Below are positions 15,738 through 23,221 of a stretch of DNA of 64,000 bases, in pieces. The position numbers and the translations under genes are program-made. Numbering within the stretch: position 1 is the first letter of the stretch; each line of letters starts with the position of its first letter. Under the pieces are notes generated by a model, which saw only the letters and a program-made list of their open reading frames with translations, searched no databases and was not told where the DNA came from. Source of the stretch: CAYGWX01 sp964353855 [NCBI: uncultured bacterium] (GTDB taxonomy: Bacteria; Edwardsbacteria; CAYGWX01); assembly GCA_964353855.1 (NCBI GenBank), contig CAYGWX010000001.1:1504-65503 (forward strand). Direction: 5' to 3'.

Positions 15738-15824
15738 GGCAGAGCAGGGCACCCGGAAAGCTACTGCAAGGCTCGTGCAAGCGTAGTTGTAGCGTACTTG
15801 AAGCCTACTTGAAGCGAACTTGAA
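15738..15824. repeat. 11-bp-period tandem array 1 (8 units)
   Basis: Units GCTACTGCAAG, GCTCGTGCAA (10 nt), GCGTAGTTGTA, GCGTACTTGAA, GCCTACTTGAA, GCGAACTTGAA occupy 15760-15824. Two more degenerate 11-mers precede them (15738-15759). The last three are nearly identical. It is non-coding and lies 179 bp before the -35 of the bacillithiol promoter. Confidence 0.75.
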
Positions 15825-15845
15825 GATGTGAGACGGAAGTCTACG

Positions 15846-15866
15846 CCCTCCCCCTTCGGGGGAGGG
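15846..15866. terminator. perfect hairpin
   Basis: CCCTCCCCC pairs with GGGGGAGGG around TTC, a stem type common as an intergenic palindrome. No U-tract follows directly, so terminator function is uncertain. Confidence 0.4.
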
Positions 15867-16003
15867 TAGGCTTTGGGGAAAGGGAGGCCTTTTTTGAAGG
15901 GGAGGGGTTTCTCCCTGTCCGGATGGCGGTCTGGCCGGGAAGGGGCCTTTTTAACGTTTTGGGGGGCGTTTGAGGGCGAACTTTTGTTATCGTAACAGGC
16001 CCC

Positions 16004-16032
16004 TTGACTAATTCGGTGAAAACGGGTATGCT
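16004..16032 (+). promoter_or_regulatory. sigma-70 promoter of the bacillithiol operon
   Basis: TTGACT (16004-16009) and TATGCT (16027-16032) are 17 bp apart. The predicted leader before bshC is about 28 nt. Confidence 0.7.
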
Positions 16033-16067
16033 TTATGGACAAAATGGTTTTAACCCCTTGAGGAACC

Positions 16068-17720
16068 TTGAGATTCGCAAGTGAGTTCTTATCTTTGAGC
16101 GACCTGCCGGGGATTTCGGCGCTCTATTTGGCCTATCTGAACGATTACCCGAAACTTTCTCCCTTCTATGCCGGGGATCCCCGGTCCCTGGAGGCTGTGA
16201 GGGCTGTGGCCGGGAGGGTGGAGAAGCGGGCATATCCCAGGGCCGAGGTGGCCTCGGCCCTGCGGGCCCAGCACGCCCGCTGGGGAGGAGGGCCGGAGGG
16301 TTTAACGAACATTCAAGCCCTGGAAGAGGGGGCGTTCGTGGTCTTCACGGGCCAGCAGGCGGGGTTGTTCGGGGGGCCTCTGTTCACGCTCTACAAGGCG
16401 ATCGCGGGCCTGAAGCTGGCCGAGAGGCTGAGTCGCGATCTGGGGAAAAAGGTCGTGGGCCTGTTCTGGATGGCCGCGGATGACCACGACTTCGCGGAGA
16501 TCAACCACACCTTTCTGCCGGACAAGGGCAATCAGCTGGCACGGATCACGTACTCCCCGAAGCGTCCACCGGAGCGTCAGCCCGAGAGCCGGATGGTCCT
16601 GGAGCAGGAGATCGCCCAGGCTCATCAGGCCATCGCCGAATGCCTTCCTCCCACAGAGTTCAGGGAGGCGGTCCTGGCTCGGCTCGCGGAATGCTATTCC
16701 CTGGGCCGGACGTTCCCCGAGGCCTTCGCCCGATGGATGATGCTGCTTCTGGGGGAGAAGGGCCTGGTCGTGGTGGACCCATCAGACCCCATCCTCAAGC
16801 GGGCCGGGAAGAGCACCCTCCGCTGGGAGATCGAGACCGGGTCCGAGTCCAGCAGGAGGATCCGGCAGGTCTCGGAGAAGCTCAAAGCAGCGGGCTTCCA
16901 CGTTCAGGTGGAGCTGCGCGAAGGGGGAACCAACCTTTTTTATTATGACGGGGAGAGGCATTCGGTCAAAAAGGCCGGGGAGGGGTTTGAGATTCATGGC
17001 AGGACGTTCAGCAGGCAGGAGATGCTGGAACGCATAGAACAGGAGCCCGAGCGGTTCAGCCCGAATGTAGCCCTGCGCCCGATCTACCAGGACACCCTAT
17101 TCCCCCACATCGCCTACATCGGCGGACCGGCGGAAGTGGCGTATTACGGAGAATACCGGGGGTGCTACGAGGCGGCGGGCCTGCCCATGCCGATCGTGTT
17201 CCCGCGCACCACGGTAAGCTTGATTGAGCCTAAGATCAAGGCGGTTTTTGGTAAATACGGCATCGGGCCGAAAGACATCTTCTCAGGCGTGGACACGCTC
17301 ATCACCCGTCTGGTGGAAGGGAAGCAGGATCCCTCAGCGGACCGGGAATTGGAAGCCTTAGAGGCGAAACTGAACGAGTCCTTGGACCGATGGGGCCAGG
17401 CCGCAGAGCAGTGGGATAAATCTTTGCTTCAGGCCGTGAGCACGGCCAAGGGGACGATTAACCATCAGCTGGACGGGCTGGCCAGGAAGCTCACCCAGGC
17501 CTACAAGAGGAAGAACGAGGAGCTCGTGGCCCAGATCAGGAAGGCCGCGCTCCATCTTCTTCCCGAGGGGACGCTTCAGGAGCGCGCGTTCCCGGCCGTC
17601 CCCTACCTCGTCAAGTACGGCTTCCGGTTCGTGGACGACCTCTATGAGAGCCTGGACATCGAGCGCTTCCAGCATCAGATCATCCACCCGGATTATTCCT
17701 CTCACAATCCATTACCATGA
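16068..17720 (+). CDS. bshC: bacillithiol biosynthesis cysteine-adding enzyme BshC
   Basis: 550 residues, the usual BshC length. It carries the family hallmark FTGQQAGLFGGPLFTLYK near residues 93-110, FWMAADDHDFAEI near 133 and the late FPHIAYIGGPAEVAYYGEY. BshC adds cysteine to glucosaminyl-malate, the last step of bacillithiol synthesis. The start is TTG 16068 with AGGA 3-6 nt upstream; no better ATG exists before the conserved N-terminus (FLSLSDLPGISALYLAYL). A coiled-coil segment near 440-500 is typical. First gene of a bshC-bshA-bshB1 cluster. Confidence 0.93.
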   Translation: MRFASEFLSLSDLPGISALYLAYLNDYPKLSPFYAGDPRSLEAVRAVAGRVEKRAYPRAEVASALRAQHARWGGGPEGLTNIQALEEGAFVVFTGQQAGLFGGPLFTLYKAIAGLKLAERLSRDLGKKVVGLFWMAADDHDFAEINHTFLPDKGNQLARITYSPKRPPERQPESRMVLEQEIAQAHQAIAECLPPTEFREAVLARLAECYSLGRTFPEAFARWMMLLLGEKGLVVVDPSDPILKRAGKSTLRWEIETGSESSRRIRQVSEKLKAAGFHVQVELREGGTNLFYYDGERHSVKKAGEGFEIHGRTFSRQEMLERIEQEPERFSPNVALRPIYQDTLFPHIAYIGGPAEVAYYGEYRGCYEAAGLPMPIVFPRTTVSLIEPKIKAVFGKYGIGPKDIFSGVDTLITRLVEGKQDPSADRELEALEAKLNESLDRWGQAAEQWDKSLLQAVSTAKGTINHQLDGLARKLTQAYKRKNEELVAQIRKAALHLLPEGTLQERAFPAVPYLVKYGFRFVDDLYESLDIERFQHQIIHPDYSSHNPLP

Positions 17721-17756
17721 GTTACACCACATAACAATGAATTACAGGCCATTATC

Positions 17757-18896
17757 ATGAAAATCGGCATCACCTGTTATCCTACCTACGGCGGAAGCGG
17801 GGTGGTGGCCTCGGAGCTGGGCCTGGAGCTGGCCAAGAAGGGGCACGAGGTCCACTTCATCTCCTACGAGCTTCCCTTCCGCCTGGCCCGGTACCAGGAG
17901 AACATCTTCTTCCACGGGGTGGAGGTCATGCTCTACCCTCTGTTCAAGTATCCCCCCTACACCCTGGCCCTGGCCGCCAAGATGGCCGAGGTCGCCCGGG
18001 AACACGACCTGGAGCTCCTGCACGTGCACTACGCCATCCCGCACGCCATCTGTGCCTACCTGGCCAAGGCGATGCTCAAAGCCAGCGCTCCGAAGGTCGT
18101 GACCACCCTGCACGGCACGGACATCACCCTGGTGGGCTACGACAAATCCTTTTTCCAGATCACCAAGTTCGGGATCGAGGAGTCCGACGGGATCACCGCG
18201 GTCTCGGAATACCTCAGGCGGGAGACCCTGGAGAAGTTCTGCACCGCCTGCCAGGTGGAAGTCATCCCCAATTTCGTGGACACGACCCGGTACATGCCCT
18301 TCGCCGGAAACGTCTGCTGCGACCGAAGGAAGTTCGCCCGACCGGATGAGGCGGTCCTGATGCACGTCTCCAACTTCCGGCCCGCCAAGCGGGTGCCGGA
18401 CGTGGTCGAGATCTTCGCCAAGGTCCGGAAGGAGCGGAAAGCCAAGCTCCTCCTGATCGGGGACGGACCGGAGATGCCCCGGGTCGTGGAGAAAGCCCAA
18501 GCCCTGGGGATTCAGGAAGAAGTGGTTTATCTTGGTAAACAGGACCCCCTGGAGCATCTCCTGGGGATCGCGGACGTGTTCCTGATGCCGTCCGAGACCG
18601 AGAGCTTCGGCCTGGCCGGGTTAGAGGCCATGGCCTGCGGGGTCCCGGTGGTGGGCTCGCGCATCGGGGGCCTGCCGGAGCTCGTGGTCCACGGGGAGTG
18701 CGGGTACTTGGAGCCGATGGGGGACACGGAAGCGATGGCAAAACGGGTCCTGGAGCTCCTCGGGGACCGCGACAAGCTGGCCGCCTTCGGGGCCAATGCC
18801 CGGGAGCGGACCGTAGAGCATTTCGAGGCCCGGAACATCGTGCCCCTGTACGAGCGCTATTACCGTGAAGTCATGGAGCGCAAATGCCAAGGATGA
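17757..18896 (+). CDS. bshA: N-acetylglucosaminyl-L-malate synthase BshA
   Basis: 379-residue GT4 glycosyltransferase that joins UDP-GlcNAc to L-malate, the first step of bacillithiol synthesis. The BshA signature ITCYPTYGGSGVVASELG opens the protein at residue 4. HGTDITLVGYD near 121, FRPAKRVPDVV near 205 and the GT4 EX7E region (PSETESFGLAGLEAMACG) near 280 are present. ATG 17757 follows a weak ACAGG. The 36-nt gap after bshC is AT-rich, with the repeated ATTAC motif. Confidence 0.95.
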   Translation: MKIGITCYPTYGGSGVVASELGLELAKKGHEVHFISYELPFRLARYQENIFFHGVEVMLYPLFKYPPYTLALAAKMAEVAREHDLELLHVHYAIPHAICAYLAKAMLKASAPKVVTTLHGTDITLVGYDKSFFQITKFGIEESDGITAVSEYLRRETLEKFCTACQVEVIPNFVDTTRYMPFAGNVCCDRRKFARPDEAVLMHVSNFRPAKRVPDVVEIFAKVRKERKAKLLLIGDGPEMPRVVEKAQALGIQEEVVYLGKQDPLEHLLGIADVFLMPSETESFGLAGLEAMACGVPVVGSRIGGLPELVVHGECGYLEPMGDTEAMAKRVLELLGDRDKLAAFGANARERTVEHFEARNIVPLYERYYREVMERKCQG

Positions 18897-18916
18897 ATCC
18901 ATCAAAGGGAAGGGCC

Positions 18917-19624
18917 ATGAAACTGGATTGTCTGTTTATCTCCGCGCACCGGGACGACACCGAGATCACCTGTGGCGGCCTGGTCATCAAGCTCGTGGAC
19001 CAGGGCTGCAAGATCGGGCTTTTGGACCTGACCCGGGGGGAGATGGGGACCCGGGGCACGGCGGCCACCCGGGAGCGGGAGGCCAAGGCCGCGGCCAAGA
19101 TCATGGGGATCGCCGTACGGGACAACGTCGGCCTGCATGATTCCGGGGTGGAGTTCACCCGGGCCAATGCCCTGAAGATCGCCCGCTATATCCGCAAGTA
19201 CCGGCCCCACGCCGTGGTCATCCCCTACTGGGAGCAGAGGCACCCCGACCACCGCAACTGCTCCCTCCTGGTCTGGGACGCCTGTTTCTATTCCGGCCTG
19301 AAGAAGATGGACCTTCCGGGAGAGGCCTGGAGGCCGTTCAAGATCATCTACGCGGCCTCGTTCCAGGAGACCAAGCCCTCTTTCATCGTGGACATCACGA
19401 ACCAGCTGGAGCGCAAGCTCAAAGCCGTGGAGGCCTACAAGACCCAGTTCTTCGACGAGCAGGGGAGGAAGATGTGGCTGCGGGGGTTCGACATCTTCGA
19501 GTACATGCGGATCCGGGCCCGGCACTACGGGGTGATGATCGGCAAGAAGTACGGCGAGGCTTACCTTCTGAAGGAGACGATGGAGGCCGAGGATGTGATG
19601 AAGCTGAGCGTGAAATCCATCTGA
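18917..19624 (+). CDS. bshB1: bacillithiol biosynthesis deacetylase BshB1
   Basis: 235-residue LmbE-family zinc deacetylase that removes acetyl from GlcNAc-malate. Zinc ligands are visible in SAHRDDTE (His11, Asp14) and RHPDHRN. TRGEMGTRGTAATREREA is typical of BshB1. The usual AHPDD is AHRDD here, an Arg for Pro next to the zinc ligands. I chose ATG 18917 because GGGAAGGG lies 5 nt upstream and the conserved fold starts at once; an in-frame ATG at 18884 would overlap bshA by 13 nt. Confidence 0.92.
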   Translation: MKLDCLFISAHRDDTEITCGGLVIKLVDQGCKIGLLDLTRGEMGTRGTAATREREAKAAAKIMGIAVRDNVGLHDSGVEFTRANALKIARYIRKYRPHAVVIPYWEQRHPDHRNCSLLVWDACFYSGLKKMDLPGEAWRPFKIIYAASFQETKPSFIVDITNQLERKLKAVEAYKTQFFDEQGRKMWLRGFDIFEYMRIRARHYGVMIGKKYGEAYLLKETMEAEDVMKLSVKSI

Positions 19625-19628
19625 TTCA

Positions 19629-19675
19629 TTGCAAAATGCAAAATTAGCAATTAGCATTTCAAATTTTACTTTCAA
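19629..19675. repeat. AT-rich AAAATGCAAAAT-type microrepeat
   Basis: TTGCAAAATGCAAAATT, then AGCAATTAGCATTTC. Similar low-complexity segments occur at 20240-20276, 26410-26450, 32412-32445 and 36653-36690, always between genes. Confidence 0.45.
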
Positions 19676-19683
19676 GAAGCCTG

Positions 19684-20235
19684 ATGATTAAAAATGATCG
19701 TTGGATTAGAGACATGGCGAAGAAGCAAAAGATGATCGAGCCCTTCGCCGAGAAGCAGGTAAGGAAAGGAGTGATCTCCTTCGGGGTTTCCTCATACGGC
19801 TACGACATCCGGGTGGCGGATGAATTCAAGATCTTCACCAACGTGGCAACCACGATTATAGACCCCAAGCGGTTCGACCCCTCGTCCTTCGTTGACTTCA
19901 AGGGCAAGGTCTGCACCATCCCCCCCAACTCCTTCGCCCTGGGGCGGACCGTGGAGTACTTCCGCATCCCCAGGAAGATCATGACCGTCTGCGTGGGCAA
20001 GTCCACCTACGCCCGGTGCGGGATCATCACCAACGTAACCCCCCTGGAGCCGGAGTGGGAGGGGTTCGTCACTCTGGAAATATCCAACACGACCCCGCTT
20101 CCGGCCCGAATCTACGCCAACGAGGGCATCGCTCAGGTCCTGTTCTTAGAGTCCGACGAGGAGTGCCTGGTCTCCTACGCCGACAAGAAGGGCAAGTACC
20201 AGGCCCAGAAAGGGGTCACGCTGCCGAAGATTTAA
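19684..20235 (+). CDS. dcd: dCTP deaminase
   Basis: 183 residues; converts dCTP to dUTP (or dUMP if bifunctional). Signatures: [10 protein letters not shown] near 37-46, [13 protein letters not shown] with the catalytic-loop serine/arginine near 100, [23 protein letters not shown] and EGIAQVLF. It lies 59 nt after bshB1 across an AT-rich repeat, without a terminator, so it may share that transcript. The start at ATG 19684 has only a weak ribosome site (AGAAG). Confidence 0.93.
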   Translation: MIKNDRWIRDMAKKQKMIEPFAEKQVRKGVISFGVSSYGYDIRVADEFKIFTNVATTIIDPKRFDPSSFVDFKGKVCTIPPNSFALGRTVEYFRIPRKIMTVCVGKSTYARCGIITNVTPLEPEWEGFVTLEISNTTPLPARIYANEGIAQVLFLESDEECLVSYADKKGKYQAQKGVTLPKI

Positions 20236-20305
20236 AAGCTGTAAATGGTGAATTGTGAATGGTAAATGGAATGATTAACAAGGTCAACTCCTCATAATTC
20301 AGGGT

Positions 20306-20401
20306 CTTACAAGTCGTTTTACAAAAACCTGCCTCGCCCAGCGTCACTCCTTTTCTAACATAACACAAGGTCTATCAACAGGCTATACGAACATATCCAG
20401 A
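20306..20401. repeat. conserved leader of the 11-bp array (copy A)
   Basis: Begins CTTACAAGTCGTTTTACAAA and passes through CCTTTTCTAACATAACACAAG to CATATCCAG. It aligns over its whole length with 53920-54013 (CTTACGAGTCGTTTTATAAA, CCTTTTAAAACATAACTCAAG, CATTTCCAG); I estimate roughly 70% identity by eye. Confidence 0.8.
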
Positions 20402-20511
20402 GGTATTCCCGCCATGTTCCGACGGTATTCTGGCGGTGTTCCGACGGTATTCCGACGGTATTCTCACGGTATTCCGGCGGTATTCCCGCGGTATTCACAC
20501 GGTCTTCCCGA
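20402..20511. repeat. 11-bp-period tandem array 2 (10 exact units)
   Basis: Ten consecutive 11-mers without indel: GGTATTCCCGC, CATGTTCCGAC, GGTATTCTGGC, GGTGTTCCGAC, GGTATTCCGAC, GGTATTCTCAC, GGTATTCCGGC, GGTATTCCCGC, GGTATTCACAC, GGTCTTCCCGA. Consensus GGTATTCCNNC. There are no spacers of unrelated sequence, so this is not a CRISPR array. The end lies 73 bp before the -35 of the downstream promoter. Confidence 0.9.
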
Positions 20512-20584
20512 GGGTTGCAAGAGCAGATAAGCGGTCCAATTGTTAAGGGCAAAGAAGAAAGGAGGATGAAGCTGTTTGGGCCTC

Positions 20585-20613
20585 TTGACTTGGACCCCGG
20601 ATTGGGGTAGAAT
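20585..20613 (+). promoter_or_regulatory. sigma-70 promoter of the CsgG/TPR gene
   Basis: TTGACT (20585-20590) and TAGAAT (20608-20613), 17 bp apart. The leader to the GTG start is about 50 nt. Confidence 0.75.
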
Positions 20614-20669
20614 AAAAGGAATCTTTTGATTAAGCCAATCGGTTGAACCCTTATCTCAGGAGATGGTCC

Positions 20670-21731
20670 GTGAAGCATATCCTGTTCATCCTGTTCGCTG
20701 TTCTCATCGTCCTCCCAGCCCATGCCGATAAAATCGCCATCGCCGTCCTGGATTTAGACGCCAAGGGGGAAGGTCTGGATCAGGGCGTGAGTCAGGCCCT
20801 CACCGAGAAAGTCCGTGATGAATTCTCCACGAACAAGAACTTCGAACTGGTGGCCCGGGAGAAGCTTCTGGAGCTGGCCCGGGAGAAGGCGATCCAGCTC
20901 TCGGGGATCACGGAGGACTCCACCGCAGTCCAGGTCGGCAAGGCCCTGAACGTTAAAAAGATCATCACCGGCTCGGTCACCCGGTTGGGACGGACGCTCA
21001 CCCTCTACCTGAAGGTCGTAGACGTCGAGAGGGAAGCCGTGGAGTGCAGCGAGAAGGAAGAGGCGGGTGAGAACGTCAATAAGGCAGGCCTCTACGTGCC
21101 GGACCTGGTCAGGAAAGTGTGCGCCTGCCTGTTGCTCGAAAGACAGAGGGAGTTCGTGAAGGCAAACCCCGAGGACGCCGAGGGGCACTATGACCTCGCG
21201 AGATTCGCCGCAGGCAAAGGGAAGTACGGGGAAGCGGAAAGGGAATACCGGGAGGCCATTCGGCTGAAGCCGGACCATCAAAAGGCTCACTTTAACCTGG
21301 GGATGGTTCTCTTGGTGCAGGGGCGCACCAGCGAGGGGGAAGCGGAACTCCGCGAGGCCATCCGGCTCGACCCTAATGACGCGCGGGCGCACGCTCAACT
21401 TTGCGCCGCCCTGGACATGTTAGGCAGATATGACGAGGCCGAAAGGGAGGCGAGAGCGACGATACGATTGGATTCCGACATTCCCGAGGGGCACAGCGTT
21501 TTAGGCGTGGAGCTGATGAGGAAAAAGAAGTACAGCGAGGCGGAGAGGGAGTTCCGGGAATTTCTCCGGCAAAAGCCGGACGAGGTAAGCGTGGTAATCG
21601 CTTTGGCAAACGTCATAGACCAGCAGGGCCGGAAAAGGGAAGCAAGGGTCTGGTGGGAGCAGGCCCTGAAGCTGGAGAAAAGGCCGGAATGGATCCAAAC
21701 CATCAAAGACCGCTTGGCGAAGCCGGATTAG
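20670..21731 (+). CDS. exported CsgG/FlgO-like N-terminus with tetratricopeptide repeats
   Basis: 353 residues. A signal peptide (ILFILFAVLIVLPAHA) leads into a CsgG/TolB-N-like domain (IAIAVLDLDAKG, ELVAREKLLELAREK, VKKIITGSVTRLGRTLTL). From about residue 165 at least four TPRs follow (AEGHYDLARFAAGKGKYGEA, HFNLGMVLLVQGR, AHAQLCAALDMLGRYDEA, EREFREFLRQKP). Relatives act in the periplasm as assembly or scaffold proteins. GTG 20670 is chosen because AGGAG lies 7 nt upstream and the signal peptide begins there (VKHILF); an ATG nine codons earlier lacks a ribosome site. Preceded by array 2 and a promoter. The same CsgG/TolB-N plus TPR combination recurs in the two cyclases at 54-60 kb. Confidence 0.8.
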   Translation: MKHILFILFAVLIVLPAHADKIAIAVLDLDAKGEGLDQGVSQALTEKVRDEFSTNKNFELVAREKLLELAREKAIQLSGITEDSTAVQVGKALNVKKIITGSVTRLGRTLTLYLKVVDVEREAVECSEKEEAGENVNKAGLYVPDLVRKVCACLLLERQREFVKANPEDAEGHYDLARFAAGKGKYGEAEREYREAIRLKPDHQKAHFNLGMVLLVQGRTSEGEAELREAIRLDPNDARAHAQLCAALDMLGRYDEAEREARATIRLDSDIPEGHSVLGVELMRKKKYSEAEREFREFLRQKPDEVSVVIALANVIDQQGRKREARVWWEQALKLEKRPEWIQTIKDRLAKPD

Positions 21732-21749
21732 GAAGAGACCGTTAGCGTT

Positions 21750-22232
21750 ATGCCCGGAAAAGGAAGATTGACCGAATATAAGAAGAAACGGGATTTCGAG
21801 ACGACCCCCGAGCCGCTTTCAAAGGAAGACGGGAAACGTGAGACGGAAAACGTAAAGGACAAGCTCATCTTCGTGGTGCAGGAGCACCATGCGACGCACC
21901 TGCATTGGGACTTCCGGCTGGAGGAGGACGGGGTCCTCAAGTCTTGGGCCGTGCCCAAGGGGCCGCCTGAGGAGGTTGGCATCAAGCGTCTGGCCATGCA
22001 AGTGGAGGACCACCCCTTGGACTACGCGGGGTTCGAGGGCACGATCCCGGAAGGGCAATACGGCGGCGGGACGGTGAAGATCTGGGACAAGGGGACGTAT
22101 GAGACAGTTCTTCGAGAGGGAAAGCCGGGGCGGGAGGTATGGAGGATTGCTCTGAAGGGGAAAAGGCTCGTCGGAAATTATACCCTGATCCATACCGGAG
22201 AGAGAAACTGGCTGTTGTTCAAGAACCGATAA
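21750..22232 (+). CDS. stand-alone LigD 3'-phosphoesterase (PE) domain protein
   Basis: 160 residues consisting only of the 3'-phosphoesterase domain that in other bacteria is fused to ATP-dependent ligase LigD and heals 3' ends in non-homologous end joining. Key motifs are present: VVQEHHATHLHWDFRLE (metal-binding His/Asp), VEDHPLDYAGFEGTIPEG and YGGGTVKIWD, ending with LKGNYTLIHTG-like sequence. No ligase, polymerase domain or Ku is in the window. It lies 18 nt after the TPR gene. A simple repeat (21824-21858) encodes KEDGKRETENVKD just before the domain. Confidence 0.88.
   Translation: MPGKGRLTEYKKKRDFETTPEPLSKEDGKRETENVKDKLIFVVQEHHATHLHWDFRLEEDGVLKSWAVPKGPPEEVGIKRLAMQVEDHPLDYAGFEGTIPEGQYGGGTVKIWDKGTYETVLREGKPGREVWRIALKGKRLVGNYTLIHTGERNWLLFKNR
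21824..21858. repeat. simple repeat in frame in the LigD PE gene
   Basis: GGAAGACGGGAAACG is followed by TGAGACGGAAAACG, the same motif type as the reverse complement of 11241-11267. It encodes a charged linker ahead of the PE domain. Confidence 0.4.
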
Positions 22233-22261
22233 TTAGAACATACGATACGTTGGAAAAAGAG

Positions 22262-23092
22262 ATGGTGAAAAGAGTACAGATATTAGCAGCGATAGGTGGG
22301 CTGATTTTGATTGCGGCCACCTTGGCTTCAGGTGGCGAAGAGATAGTAGAAAGCCCTGGGAAACTTACGCTTCAAATGTCCAAAGAGCCGAGGTTAGGCG
22401 AAATAATCACCCTCACTGCAACTTTCACTGCGAACAAAAACATCGGTCATCTAAGAGTAAAATTCGGAACGCCATTGGGCACAAAAATCGTCAGTGGGCG
22501 CCCAAGCATTGACACATCCATAACAAAGGATGAAACTAAAACTTTTGCAGTCCAAGTCCAATTCGTTTCTGCCCCTGCACAGGTTTACTGTCATGTGCTA
22601 AAATGTATCACAGGAAAAGATGCAAACGGCAAAGAACGAATAGTCACACCCGAAGTTACGGGTTCGTTCATTTGGCGTGTTGTGGTTGATCAGAAAACGA
22701 AGCAGTTAGGAACGGAAGAAGAGCGCAACAGGAAGTTCGCTGCCGAATTTCCGGAGAAGACCGATTATCCATTAGGCATTCACTATGGCATGTCGCCACA
22801 ATTCCGAAACCTCATCCAACTGTTTCTGCAGGACGAGCCCCAATTGACTAAGCTGGAGGCCCTCTGGCTGGTGGATAAGGCAGAGCAAAATTACGCCAAA
22901 GACCCTTGGGGGCATGAGACAGCTCAGTCTGCGAAAGAACGGGATGCGGATGGGACTCCCTCAGTGTTTCGCCGGGCTGTTGAAAGGGTGATAGATGAAG
23001 CCAAACTAAAATCAAAACAAACGGGCAAACCTAAAATCATCGTTTATCGCGAAATCATCGAGGAGTGGAAAAGGATAAGAAAGCCGGAATAG
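22262..23092 (+). CDS. exported protein of unknown function
   Basis: 276 residues beginning with a signal peptide (VKRVQILAAIGGLILIAATLAS). Residues about 30-150 look like an immunoglobulin-type beta domain (SPGKLTLQMSKEPRLGE, LTATFTANKNIGHLRVKFG), similar to domains that recognise 'vertebrate adhesion'-like folds in other exported proteins. The rest is helical and charged, with KAEQNYAKDPWG and a basic end. No family recognised. Its DNA is more AT-rich than that of its neighbours, suggesting transfer. The ATG at 22262 follows GGAAAAAG; the upstream open frame overlaps the LigD-domain gene and is ignored. Confidence 0.65.
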   Translation: MVKRVQILAAIGGLILIAATLASGGEEIVESPGKLTLQMSKEPRLGEIITLTATFTANKNIGHLRVKFGTPLGTKIVSGRPSIDTSITKDETKTFAVQVQFVSAPAQVYCHVLKCITGKDANGKERIVTPEVTGSFIWRVVVDQKTKQLGTEEERNRKFAAEFPEKTDYPLGIHYGMSPQFRNLIQLFLQDEPQLTKLEALWLVDKAEQNYAKDPWGHETAQSAKERDADGTPSVFRRAVERVIDEAKLKSKQTGKPKIIVYREIIEEWKRIRKPE

Positions 23093-23134
23093 CAGATAAG
23101 GGAAGAATTATTATCAAGAACAAAGGATAAGAAG

Positions 23135-23165
23135 GTTCAAGAGGTCCAGGGTTCGAGGGTTCGAG
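23135..23165. repeat. GGGTTCGA simple repeat
   Basis: GGTTCAAGAGGTCCAGG then GGTTCGAGGGTTCGAG. The same 8-bp unit occurs, in reverse complement, inside the coding sequence at 37657-37690. Confidence 0.5.
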
Positions 23166-23172
23166 AGAAAAA

Positions 23173-23192
23173 GGCACGCCTGAGGGCGTGCC
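23173..23192 (-). terminator. terminator of the sigma/anti-sigma operon
   Basis: GGCACGCC pairs with GGCGTGCC around a 4-nt loop; on the minus strand a TTTTT run follows immediately. Confidence 0.8.
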
Positions 23193-23221
23193 TTAATCAA
23201 TTTCAGGACGGGAAAGCGAAC

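Larger units (their letters stand above)
15502..16067. other. 566-bp divergent intergenic region
   Basis: No gene. It contains the promoter of the minus-strand GNAT operon (15569-15597), AT-rich CATTAC-type repeats (about 15662-15697), a tandem array of 11-bp period (15738-15824), a perfect hairpin (15846-15866) and the promoter of the bacillithiol operon (16004-16032). Confidence 0.7.
20236..20669. other. 434-bp intergenic region with an 11-bp tandem array
   Basis: No credible gene. In order it holds an AT-rich microrepeat (20240-20276), a leader shared with the 54-kb region (20306-20401), a tandem array of ten exact 11-bp units (20402-20511), the right flank GAGCAGA (20521-20527), and a promoter (20585-20613) for the CsgG/TPR gene. 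Confidence 0.75.

Noticed and set aside
20402-20511. CRISPR array
   Set aside because: Units are contiguous 11-mers without spacers; CRISPR repeats are longer and alternate with unique spacers. No cas gene is near.
20355-20723. Minus-strand frame through array 2 giving an 11-residue periodic peptide (RxNTVGIPxEY)
   Set aside because: A period of 11 bp automatically gives an 11-residue period in any open frame. The frame overlaps the promoter and start of the plus-strand gene, and arrays 3 and 4 have no matching open frame.
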